Positions 1-11,300 of a stretch of DNA of 64,000 bases are shown here, piece after piece. Within the stretch, counting starts at the first letter, position 1, and every line of letters starts with the position of its first letter. Location of the stretch: positions 18,981,489 to 19,045,488 of the forward strand of contig OY759224.1 of the NCBI GenBank assembly GCA_963662175.1, read 5' to 3'. A program made the translations under genes and the position numbers. The notes under the pieces were generated by a model. That model was not told where the DNA came from and made no database searches. It was given only the letters and a program-made list of their open reading frames with translations. The stretch comes from Aradus depressus (lineage: Eukaryota > Arthropoda > Insecta > Hemiptera > Aradidae).

Positions 1-1030
1 AAAATATGGCTTGTGAGGTGTTGATCGAAAGAGAATTGCATTCGGAAGAACATGCTCGAAACCAGCGATTGCTGTGAGGGAAACGCTATCGCTGGGAGCA
101 GAAACAAAGAACAATGGAGATGGGGAGTAGAAAGGAAGCCAGGATAATTGTCGGCATCCTGTGTGGTAATTATATTGTCGGCTCAGTTTTTCACATAACT
201 CTAATTAATATCCGCTGGGATTCACAGCCTGACATCCGCAGGCAATCACAGAAGTGGTCACCGGTGATTGGCTGAGGATGGGGTGGGCGGAGACTGACGA
301 CCAATGAGACATCAGGAATCATCCCCAGAACAAATCATCCCCACTCTTTACTCTTAGCTCTTCGCTCACTTCTTCAAAGTTAGTCTTCTCTTAGCTCTTC
401 GCTCAACCTCTTCGCTCACTTCTTCAACTCATCGCTCTTGTGCCAACAGTTCACCACGTTACTATTATATTTGACAGTGAGTTTCAGTATGTGATTGTAG
501 ATTCTTGGTTCACGTCTCGGATGATCAACACGTATAGTTTATATTTGACAGTGAGTTTGAATATGTGAATTGAGCAGTGTTCGTTCATGTTTTGGGCCAT
601 TCAGGCGAGTGAGATACATTTTGATTTCGGACGCACATAAACTCAGTGAACAATCTAAATTCTATTGTGGCCTCCAGGCAGACCTACAAGGACTAGGTGA
701 GTAGATGGGGTCGGAGGGATGTACATCAAGGATGACCACATCGCCACCTGCAGGGATCAGTATCGAGGTAACTCGTAATTAACGTAGAAAGTCCTTCAGA
801 CAAATGGCCAATTTATATTCAATTGTTTTTTCTTTTATAAATATGATATTTTCTTCTAAAATAAATATGTTACTGTTCTAGGGTTTGAGTTGTCCATTCT
901 ATTTCCCCCCTCCCATTCTTCTTCTGGTTGACAGCAATAATTAATTATTGTTAATTACTGTTGTCAACCCACAGTTAGGAACTTGTACCCGTCCTTCTCG
1001 TGGGAGTGCATTCGGCTATCCAGGTATTGT
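1..1030. other. GC-richer 5' region, no gene assigned
   Basis: Holds repeated TTAGCTCTTCGCTCACTTCT motifs (about 353-445) and an imperfect tandem copy of about 72 bp (ATATTTGACAGTGAGTTT at about 470 and 542). A donor-like GTGAGT at 696 and exon-like pieces at 722-771 and 975-1023 have splice-site-like borders. These could be 5' exons of the gene ending at 3520, or an LTR-like repeat. Not resolved. Confidence 0.3.
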
Positions 1031-1139
1031 TTTTTATTAAAGTCGCGATGTAAAAATACTCAATTTTAATAATTTTTCCGATATAATTTTATATTCACTA
1101 TTTACGTAAAAATGCACTTAAAACTAAGGAGGGAGATGG

Positions 1140-1185
<46 letters not shown>
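1140..1185. repeat. (TA)n microsatellite
   Basis: About 20 TA units. Similar runs lie at about 17755, 31436 and 34180. Confidence 0.9.
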
Positions 1186-1447
1186 CCATTTAACTTAATT
1201 GAATTCTGAATTCATATATAATATATTTACTCCATCAATTCTCCCATTTATTTTTTTGCTTATTAAAAATGTATAATTACAGACGTTTTGGGAAACACTC
1301 TCATCTTCCTTACCTGAAATATTTTACATATAATCAACAAAAATAATTAAATAAATAATTATATAAATAATTCGTCAGTATTTACAAATTATATTTAAGT
1401 TAAACAATTACAAAAAATTCGTCGGTCAATAATTCATTAACTCGTCC

Positions 1448-1700
1448 TGGGGAAGTATAATTATTATCTTTTCGCTCCCCCTCCAAAACCAGTCGATCGT
1501 TTGTGCTAATATTCAACAGTTGACTTACATTCTCCAAAATCCTCATACTATATTTCTTGTCGATACATTCTTTACATCAGCAGTTATTACGGTTTTTGAA
1601 CCGAGCCCCCTCCCCTGAACCCCCTTTCCCTTCAGCCGATTCCATTGAAAATTAATAAGTGTTATCCTTACGGGTTTCTGAATTTACATGCGAAATTTTT
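1448..1700 (-). repeat. ACTTCCCC family repeat, copy
   Basis: CTGGGGAAGTATAATTATTA start, with TCGATACATTC and GGCAGTTATTA-like words shared with the other copies. Non-coding. Confidence 0.65.
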
Positions 1701-2075
1701 TCAGATATTTCCTGATTTTACAAAAAAAAAAAATCATCTACTTTCTAGGGAGTGGGTTTGAATTTCGATGGCTGAGTGCGTAAATCCTTTTGAATGGGAA
1801 AAAGTAGATTTTTGGGGCACACACATATAACGGTAGCTTCTTAATGACTGGTTTTCGAGGTAAATAAACAGAATGAAAAATGAAGGGAGAATCGGTTTAA
1901 AAAAAAATTAAAGAGTTCAAACTGAAAACTTTCTCTCAGAAGAAGTCAGGGTAACTTTCTCAAAGGCAGACTCTCAGAGAGAAACCCGAGATTTCATTAA
2001 AATGACGTTTACAAATGTTTAATCATATTAAACTCATGATTTTAAAATATTTATATAAATAATGAAATAATTATA

Positions 2076-2417
2076 AGGTTAGGTTAGGTTTTATGACTCA
2101 TGCCCGGGCTTTAACTACAAGGTCATATCGCCTACTACCAGAGCGCTCTTTCGTCACTCTAGTGGACATGAGCCCGACTGTGGGAGCCCTAAATTTTGCC
2201 TACCCTAAATTTTCATTCACCTAGGATAGGGGTCTTTAACGAGTATCTGACATCATACAGGCTCGGGACCATCGCTTAACGTCCCATCCGAAGGACGGCG
2301 TGCTTAAGTTTATTTTACCTCCCAGATAAAATAAATTAAGGGCCTCGGTCGGGCTACGAACCAACGATCTTGAGCTCAGAAGACAAGCACGCATACCACT
2401 GAGCTACCGGCGCCCTC
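2076..2417 (-). repeat. SINE-1, full-length tRNA-derived copy
   Basis: Read on the minus strand: GGTAGCTCAGTGGTATGCGT (A box) and GGTTCGTAGCC (B box, changed by one base), a conserved body, and a tail of CCTAA units. Target duplication TGAAATAAT-ATA on both sides. Confidence 0.88.
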
Positions 2418-2556
2418 TGAAATAATAATAATATAAACAATAAATTAACAAATGTGGTAAAATATATTATGTAAAATAAAAAAAAATATAATATAAGTAT
2501 AAATAATAATTTAAATAATAAAATTAATAATAATTGAATAAAAGTTAAATAATAAA

Positions 2557-3115
2557 AATTACCACATTTCCTGTGGAAATTTTATAACTGGTCTTTTACT
2601 AAATTTTGAATTCTACATTAGTTTTCGAAAAGGGCATTAAAAAATTATCAAAAGTTCAAGACGTGCAATTTTTATGAAAGTGCACTTATATTTTAAAAAA
2701 TTTCAATTAACAAACTTTTCATTTGGATTTCTAAAGAGATGCCATTTTAAAGTTATTTCAATAATATTAAATCTAATTCAAAGGTTTTTAAATTATCTTA
2801 CTGGGTTAACAGGGAAAATGAATAGCATAGAATTTACTAGAACAAATAATTAGGTTTATTTTCTTACATCTACATCATAAAATTAAAAACATTGAAACAA
2901 AAATCAAAAGTAAAATCTTAAAAACTTAATTCTTAATACTATTTCAATCTTTTTTTTTTTTTTTTTTTTTTTTATATTTTGGCCAATTTCTAATCAAAGT
3001 TATATATTTTTGGCATATATTTTGTACATATAAATAAATAACAGTACCTTCTTTGCGCATCAATTTTACTGTTAATTCACACCTACTATCTTAAGCCTAA
3101 ACAACAACTCTCTGT
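2557..3115 (+). repeat. Interspersed repeat family R600, copy 1
   Basis: ACCACATTTCCTGTGGAAAT to ATCTTAAGCCTAAACAAC, non-coding. The same order of blocks recurs at 42605-43160 (minus) and 44845-45480 (plus), and in part at 15205-15360. Unclassified. Confidence 0.7.
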
Positions 3116-3367
3116 CCACCTTCACATCTCAACCCAGACCACAAACCATTCACAATACGGATATGTGTGTATCTGACTAGATATTTGTGCGCGCTTTACT
3201 CAGAAACGATTGTTGAAAGATGAACAAGACACATCTTTAACTTTTCGCTTCCTCTCCAAAACCAGTTGCGCTAATATTCAATAGTTGACTTACGTTATTG
3301 GGGTTTTTGAGTTGAGTTCTTTAAGAATATCCTTTTGCCTAACTATATATTTTCCTGTTGGTTTTAG

Positions 3368-3520
3368 CAAGAAGAACTACCAGATTATGAAGAGGGTCCT
3401 ACGACCAGTTTTCTCACCTCTCGCCCTAAGGAGGAACGACAGAACCCACGCTCTCATCGTCGTCAGACCAGCATACCTCAGCTGTTTGTCTCCTATGGTT
3501 GGGGTCCTCTCGGCAAGTAG
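3368..3520 (+). CDS. Candidate terminal exon, possible amidated-peptide precursor
   Basis: A strong pyrimidine tract and TTTTAG end at 3367. The phase-0 frame then runs 50 codons to TAG at 3518. It is acidic at first (QEELPDYEEG), then basic, and ends HRRQTSIPQLFVSYGWGPLGK-stop. RR before Gln and Gly-Lys before the stop fit dibasic cleavage and C-terminal amidation. I do not recognise the family and could not link it to an upstream exon; exon-like pieces near 722-771 and 975-1023 do not join in phase directly. The other open frame here (to 3524) shows no comparable features. Confidence 0.35.
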   Translation, partial: QEELPDYEEGPTTSFLTSRPKEERQNPRSHRRQTSIPQLFVSYGWGPLGK

Positions 3521-3897
3521 ATAATACAGCATCTTCTGTTTATCTATCCCCTCACAACAATATATATTTACTAAATCTATTGACATGATGACTAACTGTA
3601 TTCATATTAATTTTAATCAGTTGAATATGTATATAAATAGCAGAATTTATTTCTTCTTTGAAACATTAAATTTAATAGGAAGGAGAAGAGATAAGCTTTC
3701 GGCATTGAGTGTGCCTTCATGGCTTGTATTTGAATAAATTGAAGAATGGAAATATATATAAATGGTATTTTTGTTTAAAAAGTATGTATGTATAGGCCAA
3801 TTGCAGCAAAAAGAGATGAAAGTACCATTCGGTTTAGTTTAGTGAAAGGATCTGCTGCTAGATGGCACTGGATGAATGTCCACATCTTGTTGCACAT

Positions 3898-4264
3898 CGT
3901 CGGTCTAAACGTGATACCTCGTAAGCGACATTTTTCCAAAAATCGTTTTTTTTTCCAAAAAAAAAGAAAAAAAAACTCTATTGATCTAGTGGGACCTCGT
4001 ATACGACATAAAATGAAAAAAAAACATGAAATACGGTTTGAAGAACCGTAACTTGCAAAAGAAATGGGTACGAAATTGTGGTGAAACCTGGTAACTCGTT
4101 CAAGTACGTTAATTCTTTACATGGATTTGGAAACTAGCTTAAAAACAATTCATGGCATGGCGAAAAAATTGAGGTTTCCTATAAAGAATATTTTTTTAAT
4201 CAGTTTTTTGTCTCCTGTAAAGTTGGCTTTTTGCACATACGAGGTATCACGTTTACACCGACGA
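3898..4264. mobile_element. MITE with inverted ends
   Basis: Left TCGTCGGTCTAAACGTGATA and right end its near-perfect reverse complement. The interior is A-rich with an echo of the end sequence. Confidence 0.7.
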
Positions 4265-5329
4265 CATGTAAGGATGAATATGGCAGTCTAACCTTTGCGT
4301 CTTTATGTCAATCTGTCAACGATAACCTCCAATATAATTTAGTTTTTTTTTTAGTATACCAAGTTACGGGTATACTACGACTAGTATAACTTTAAAAAGT
4401 CTTCTGAACTTGGTATACCATCTAAACGACAAAGTTGAACCTATCAAAAGTCCAGTTGATCCAGATTAATTAAGAAAACTCAGGCCTGATAAGAACTAGG
4501 AAATCTTTAAATGATTTGGAACCGTGGAAAATTGACAGCGTTTTGAAGAAGGGAATAACATCAGAAAAAATTAAATCACAGATTTTAAATGCCTAACAAC
4601 CTTGACACACATTTAATAACAGCAAAAAAGTATACTTAACCATTTTCGTTTTGCCAAGAAACAAAATTTTCTCTTGTTTTATTTTATTTTATTATTTTAA
4701 TAAAAATTCTTGTCCCATTGATCTTGAAATTACAATTAATTTTGTGTTTTATATTTTTAAATGTATGTTACTGTTTCCCAAGAGTAAAGAGCCAAAATTC
4801 TTTTGAAAATGAGTCTGAAGGCATTTTTAGTTTTTGATAAAAATTTGTTTATGTACCATATTAATGATGGCAAGACATTTTATTTTTAAAAACCCATGAG
4901 TTTCGTTAATAAATGTGTTTTCAGTAAGTTGAAAATAGTTTTTCTCTAACTAACAACATGAGTGAAAAATTTTAAAATAAAATATACTTAATATTTAAAC
5001 AAAACAAATCGATCACAAGCCTGATCTCTTCATCTTCCTATTGCATCGTTTGTCAATCCATTCCAATTAGATTTTATGTTTATTCATATTACTTACTAGT
5101 CTAAAAATTTTCATATTACTTAAGTCTAAAAACTCATAATGAAGCTGATTATTTTACATGTGTGCTAGCCGGCTTTCGAGGTTGCACTCATCATCAGTCT
5201 ATCTAAAATGAATGAATAAAATAAAACTGTATAATAAATATTGAATGTCTCAGATGGGAAACAGAAAAAAGTTATCTGTGCCCCAGCCTTAAAATTGTTT
5301 TTTAGGAATTTTTCAATTTTTTTTTTGTA
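4265..5329. other. AT-rich stretch, nothing recognised
   Basis: Apart from a GTATACCAAGTT..AACTTGGTATAC inverted pair (about 4357-4420) I see no coding or repeat signal. Confidence 0.5.
5163..5205 (-). ncRNA. Hammerhead-like core, degenerate
   Basis: Minus strand CUGAUGA, extra U, GAG..CUC, GAAA, palindromic AGCCGGCU, then A. Proximal stem I does not pair. Confidence 0.4.
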
Positions 5330-5405
5330 ACATTACTGGGCTGTCATATTGCCTACTACCAGAATACTCTTTCGTAGCTCTGTGAACATGAGCCCAAGTC
5401 TAAAG
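5330..5405 (-). repeat. SINE-1 3' fragment
   Basis: Short piece with TATTGCCTACTACCAGAATA and CATGAGCCC, matching the SINE-1 3' body. Confidence 0.6.
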
Positions 5406-5627
5406 TTTAGTGTATTATAAGAAACATTTTGAAATATTACATTCTTGTAATTAGCTCTTTCTTGAAGTAACAGAGTCAGTAGTCCTTTAGCCTCTACGCT
5501 ATACGGTTGGGATGTGCCACTGATATACTGTTGTGTTGAAAATATATTCTGGTCAAAGAAAAAACAAGGTCTTTTATTTCTATAGGGGTTAACAATATTG
5601 TAAAATCTCAAAATATATTATTAGAAA

Positions 5628-5948
5628 AGAAGACGCCTGTAGTTCAGAGATAGCGTGCTTGCCTATTGAGCTCAAGGCAGAGACTTTAGGTTAAGCAATG
5701 TCACTAGGAAACTAAATCTAGTTAAGAAAAATCTAGGACTCCCACAGTAGAATTGTACTATGTCAGATACTCGTTAAAGACCCATATCCTATGTGAATAA
5801 ACCTAGGTAGACAACATATAGGACTATCAGAGTAGAGTCGGGCTCATGTCCACCAGAGCGCTATTTCGTCGCTCTGGTAGTAGGCGATATGACTTCATAG
5901 TTCTGGCTTCCGGACTTCAAAGTCCGGGCGTGAGTCACAATAACTAAC
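5628..5948 (+). repeat. SINE-1 copy, diverged
   Basis: tRNA-like head GTAGTTCAGAGATAGCGTGC; the body lacks a proper B box. The 3' part is normal, ending GAGTCACAATAACTAACT. Confidence 0.75.
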
Positions 5949-6110
5949 TTATAACTTGAAAATTATTGTAAACTTATTCAGCCAGTTAGTTACGAAGATC
6001 AGCAAATTAAATTATAGATACTGATGGAATTATTCCCAAAAACTCTATAACTAGTAGGTTGTATAAACCAAATTATATATGAGAGAACTATGAAGCTTTG
6101 AAAATATATA

Positions 6111-6722
6111 CAGTAGACGCTAATCCGGACTAGATGGGACCCCGTCCGGATCATCGAAAGTCGGGATTAAGCAGAATTTGCAGTAAAATGCACCTGATAA
6201 ATATTTTAGCGACTTTTTTTTCTCATAAATACACTTTTTCCTTCAGCTTAATTTTATTCTCAATACTACAATAATGTATATGTATGTAGATCTAAGTTTT
6301 CGACCTACGAACTGAGATTAGGTTAACAAAACAAAACATCTTTGTGATTAAAACTCAAAATGTATTTATTGTACAGTACTACTGTACAAAACAAACCACG
6401 GTACATAAATGTTATAATGTAAATATTAAGAATTTTAAAAACGACACATTTAAACATTAAATTCTGAACAGATCTATAAAACAAAAACAAGAATAATATT
6501 TTTAGACTCACTGAAAAAAGTCCGTAATGTTTTTTTGCTTTAAAGAAGACACGTCGTTTTGCCGTACGATCTCGTAGGCGCCTCAAGGTCAGTAGTCAAA
6601 CCCTCTCTTTGAATTATTTTCGTACTTACCGCTCGCTAAATTAAATATTTAGTTAGTAAATCTTAATTAGTTTTTTTTAAATCGCGGATTAACCGGATGT
6701 CCGGATTATCGGTACTCTACTG
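6111..6722 (-). mobile_element. Tigger/pogo-like DNA transposon relic
   Basis: Flanking TA dinucleotides, ends CAGTAGACGCTAATCCGGAC and the inverted TCCGGATTATCGGTACTCTACTG. A minus-strand fragment near 6590-6510 (RRLRDRTAKRRVFFKAKKHY) resembles the C-terminus of Tigger transposases. Heavily decayed. Confidence 0.7.
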
Positions 6723-6728
6723 TATTAT

Positions 6729-7115
6729 ATATGAGGAGTTTGGAGCCAGAGCGGACCAACTGGTTGAAACTGAACAGGTAGAAAATGGCAATTGAAAATT
6801 GAGTACATTTTGTTTATCTCCATAAATGGGCCCCAAATATTTATTTATATTTGAAATTTTAGAATAGTATTGGATGAGTGATCCCTTTTTGTGTTCTATA
6901 AAGTTTTTGAAGGCCGTATGATCCATTGTGACTTTGAAAATATATGCACAAAATACTTGTGGACTAAACTTAAAGTGCTGCTATCTATCACTGAAGTGAA
7001 GAAACTAAGTGATCCACACTGGTTTTGAAAAAGAGAACCTATGCCAACATCAGGATGGTAATAACTTGTCCGAAAAATTGTGGGTTGGTCCGCTCTGGCT
7101 CCAAACTCCTCATAT
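6729..7115. mobile_element. MITE copy 1 with 32-bp perfect inverted ends
   Basis: Ends are ATATGAGGAGTTTGGAGCCA... and its reverse complement (32 bp matched). It lies directly beside the Tigger relic. A second copy is in RSPH1 intron 2. Confidence 0.88.
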
Positions 7116-8253
7116 GTAAGTGTACGTTTCACCTGGTCTCAAATAATATTTTTTCTCTTGCCTAGACAAAACACGTTATTCGTAGATTTGTTCATGCCAA
7201 TCACTGGTTTCAAACCTCATCTTACTTATCCATGGATGGCAATTTGTCTATTGATTACATCCTCAAAATAATATTAATTATGTGCATAATATTATTCCTT
7301 GAATTGCTACTTCGCTATTGTGCAGTATGGTTTGTATATGAAGTATTTTAAATTGTTATTAAGTATTTTTAAATATTATCATGTAACACTATCCTTTTTT
7401 TGTTTTGTAAAATGAAATAATTCTTTCAATACTCAAATTATTTACACTATTATTATAATTTCTTATATAATATATAATATTTGTAATTTCTTGTATAAAA
7501 GTTGTGTATATTTATTATTTTACCATTATATTTGAATAAGTTGTAAATAAATTATTTCTTTTTGGCTTCAATTATTTAAAATTAACAAGTTTTTTTTTAC
7601 TTCCCCAGCTATGATGATATATAGGAGAAGTTATGTAATCAGTGAAAAATTCCATATGGAGTTTTCAACGGAATTTCATGTTTTTCAGTGTTATAGTTTT
7701 CAAATATGAAACTACGGATACTAATAGTAACTCGAACCAAAAACCAAGACAATTTTGGTACATTTTTCAGATACTTTTCTATCAAAATTATAATATAACC
7801 TTTCCATTGTAAGTAAATGGCTGAGATGCTAAGTTCATAAGGCCACAAACAAATAAAAATAAATAAAATAAAAAGAAAAAACAATTAGGTTGCTTGCAAT
7901 TTCGGTTGTCTCGAAAACATATGTTTTTTTTAATTTTTCTAATAGGCTCAGATATGATAGCATTGCTTAATTCCAAGGTATCAACATTAAAAAAATACTC
8001 TTCAATTAAAAACAGTATACCATTTATGGCTCTGTCAGAAAGAAGTAGAGAGATATTGATATATCTTGTAAATAAAAACCTAAATAAATTAATTAATATA
8101 TATTTATTGCTGTAATTATAAACATATATTTACTTATATGAGTAGGTGTTACAAATCATTTGTTTAAATAATAATAATAAGATATATAAACTTTAAGTTA
8201 TAACATAGAATCATTTGCGATAATGAAAAACTAGAAGAGAGACTTAAAGGAAA
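7116..8253. other. Upstream region of RSPH1
   Basis: Contains one repeat fragment (7606-7800) and AT-rich sequence. It should hold the RSPH1 promoter and 5' UTR, but no TATA or initiator is convincing. Confidence 0.4.
7606..7800 (+). repeat. ACTTCCCC family repeat, 5' part
   Basis: TACTTCCCCAGCTATGATGA, then AGGAGAAGTTATGTAATCAG and TTTTCAACGGAATTTCATG. Confidence 0.65.
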
Positions 8254-8325
8254 ATGTCTGATGATTTTGATATGGAAAGAGGAAGAGGAGAAGGGGAAGG
8301 TGAGGAAGAGGAAGATATAATTGGG
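8254..8325 (+). CDS. RSPH1: RSPH1 exon 1 (start codon)
   Basis: Encodes the acidic N-terminus (Glu/Gly-rich, ending DIIG), 24 codons in phase 0, with donor GTAAAT at 8326. A short exon before the MORN repeats matches the family. Confidence 0.85.
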
Positions 8326-11300
8326 GTAAATATTGTAACAACAAATATATTTTTATTTAAATAATTTTATAATATATATTGTGCAGACTTTGTATTTTTA
8401 CATTATCTACAACTTTTTTTTTTTTTTTTTTTTTTTAAAGCTAACTTGATAACTTAATCAATTAGGTAGAAATTGAAAATTAAATAGAATACAAAAAAAT
8501 AAACAACTCAATTTAATTTTACAACCCAGTTGGTTTCCTCATTTTCCAATTCCTGCCTCTCAAACATTATTAATTTAGACTCAAGACAACTTAATATAAT
8601 ATACTAAGTTGCCTTGAGTCTAAATTACATAATTAATTATATATTATATATAATGCTAACTTGATAACTTAATCAATTAGGTAGAAATTGAAAATTAAAT
8701 AGAATACAAAAAAATAAACAACTCAATTTAATTTTACAACCCAGTTGGTTTCCTCATTTTCCAATTCCTGCCTCTCAAACATTATTAATTTAGACTCAAG
8801 ACAACTTAATATAATATACGAAGTTGCCTTGAGTCTAAATTACATAATTAATTATATATTATATATAATGCTAACTTGATAACTTAATCAATTAGGTAGA
8901 AATTGAAAATTAAATAGAATACAAAAAAATAAACAACTCAATTTAATTTTACAACCCAGTTGGTTTCCTCATTTTCCAATTCCTGCCTCTCAAACATTAT
9001 TAATTTAGACTCAAGACAACTTAATATAATATACGAAGTTGCCTTGAGTCTAAATTACATAATTAATTATATATTATATATAATGCTAACTTGATAACTT
9101 AATCAATTAGGTAGAAATTGAAAATTAAATAGAATACAAAAAAATAAACAACTCAATTTAATTTTACAATGACTTTTATTTTATTTTCCAATATAATATA
9201 TATTTACAATAAAAAGGAAATATGTATTTTGAATAATTTCATTAGGAAAAAATCTACTCTCGAGGCATGAATTTCTTCACGGATTCACTTTTCAGTTTTA
9301 TTTCTCTATTAAAAAATGAATATTGGATCTTATACCTTATCGTACTCTTCAATATATTTATCATTTTTTAAATATTGGTAAGGACAATAAATTAATGATT
9401 TATTTATACAATTATAGAAAAGACTGGAGAATTGTTTTGATGGTATACTGTAGGAAAAAACTTCATTGCAGTTATAAATGTATAAATAAATCAATTATTA
9501 CATTATTGTCGTTATAAATAAATAAACAACAATAAATATAGGGAGGAGAACGATAAGAGATAAATCCAATGTATTTTTTTTTTAATACAAAAAAATAAAA
9601 TATAAATAAAATATGTGCGTTTCTTTGGTTTCTCTGATATGATAGTTGGTTACTTTGTTCCAGCATTTCTTCTTGTCTTCATCTTGGTTTGACTATAATT
9701 CGATCGAAGCGCCTCTGCTGACAGTTGTTAGAAGGTTGATAAGGAGGAAACCTTATTTTAAAAACAATATTGATAAGTATTACACTACTGATTTTCAGTA
9801 AAATCAGACAGAGGAAGGATTTATAGAGAGAACGGATATCAGATTATAAGTTAACATTCGAGTTGAGGCAGGAGTTGGTCGTTGATTAACCCATACATTT
9901 TCTTAACATGTTTTCATTAGACACAGGATAGGCTATTTGTTTGTAGGAATGACGTAGCGGGACTCCAGGATGGGACTGATTCAGTCCCTAACTAATGCCT
10001 AGGTCTTGAGTACGTCTACACCTTGAAGAGGAGTGACAAACATTTCTTCAGTTAAACTTACTGACAGACAGCCATCCTCTTATAGGCTATATATAAATAT
10101 TTATTTGTACACACATCAAGTTTGACTAATGACTGAGATCTTGCGTGGTAGGAGTATGAAGGACAGCGGAACGAGGCGTGCGAGCGTCATGGAATGGGAA
10201 GGACTCTTCTCCCCAACAAGGACTACTACGAAGGAAGGTACTACAAAGGACTCAGGAACGGACTCGGACTTTATATCTTCAAGAATGGCTCAAGGTACAA
10301 CGGCCATTACCATAAGGGCAAGAAGCAGGGCATTGGCACGTTCTACTATCCTGATGGGTCCAAGTATGAAGGTAAGATGGATCTAAGTATATATATGAGG
10401 AGTTTGGAGCCAGAGCGGACGAACTGGTTTAAACTGAACAGGAAGAAAATGGCAATTGAAAATTGAGTACATTTTGTTTATCTCCATAAATGGGCCCCAA
10501 ATATTTATTTATACTTGAAATTTTAGAATAGTATTGGATGAGTGATCCCTTTTTGTGTTCTATAAAGTTTTTGAAGGCCGTATGATCCATTGTGACTTTG
10601 AAAATATATGCACAAAATATTTGTGGACTAAACTTAAAGTGCTGCTATCACTGAAGTGAAGAAATTAAGTGATCCACACTGGTTTTGAAAAAAGGGAACC
10701 TATGCCAACATCAGGATGGTAATAACTCATTTTCCGAAAAATTGTGGGTTGGTCCGCTCTGGCTCCAAACTCCTCATATATATGTGGTGGGCTGGTGTTT
10801 TACACCTAAGGACCTAAGCATCCAGTGCTCTTATCCCTTCCCTGGAAGCGCTGGGCTTCCCTCTTATTTTGTTACCTGTACTTTTATACTACTTAAACCA
10901 AGCCCTTCATGAAGTACTCATTCTCTCAGTTTCCTTAATGAACCTGAGAATGCTCCCGTGGTCCTATCTTCTAAAATTCTCCTCTGTGGATTACATCTTT
11001 ACCAAAGATGTGGAATCTCGTTCGTGTGTATCCCAAACAAATGCCGAGGAAGTGTGCCGCCGTTTCGTCTTCTTCCCCACTTCTATCACAGGTATGACTG
11101 TCCTTGACTCCTTAAGATGGATCCATGTATGAAGGTAAGAATTCCGTTACCTCAGAGGGCATATTTCCCTGATTAGGTGTGACAGGGAAACTAATCAACC
11201 CTAGGCTTAATTGGTTTCGTCATATAATGCTATATTTGTCGAATAAATATCAATTTTATATTATTGCATATACATTTATTTTATTTATTGTTTACATCTT

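Noticed and set aside
2341..2415. tRNA-like cloverleaf with A and B boxes (and similar at 19310, 32656, 57815, 58700)
   Set aside because: Each is the head of a long conserved SINE-1 unit with target duplications, not a free-standing tRNA gene.
3788..4051. 87-codon plus frame
   Set aside because: Lies mostly within a palindromic MITE and is dominated by Lys runs from poly-A.
8441..9169. CRISPR-like array
   Set aside because: Units are contiguous 215-bp tandem repeats without unique spacers, in an intron of a eukaryotic gene.
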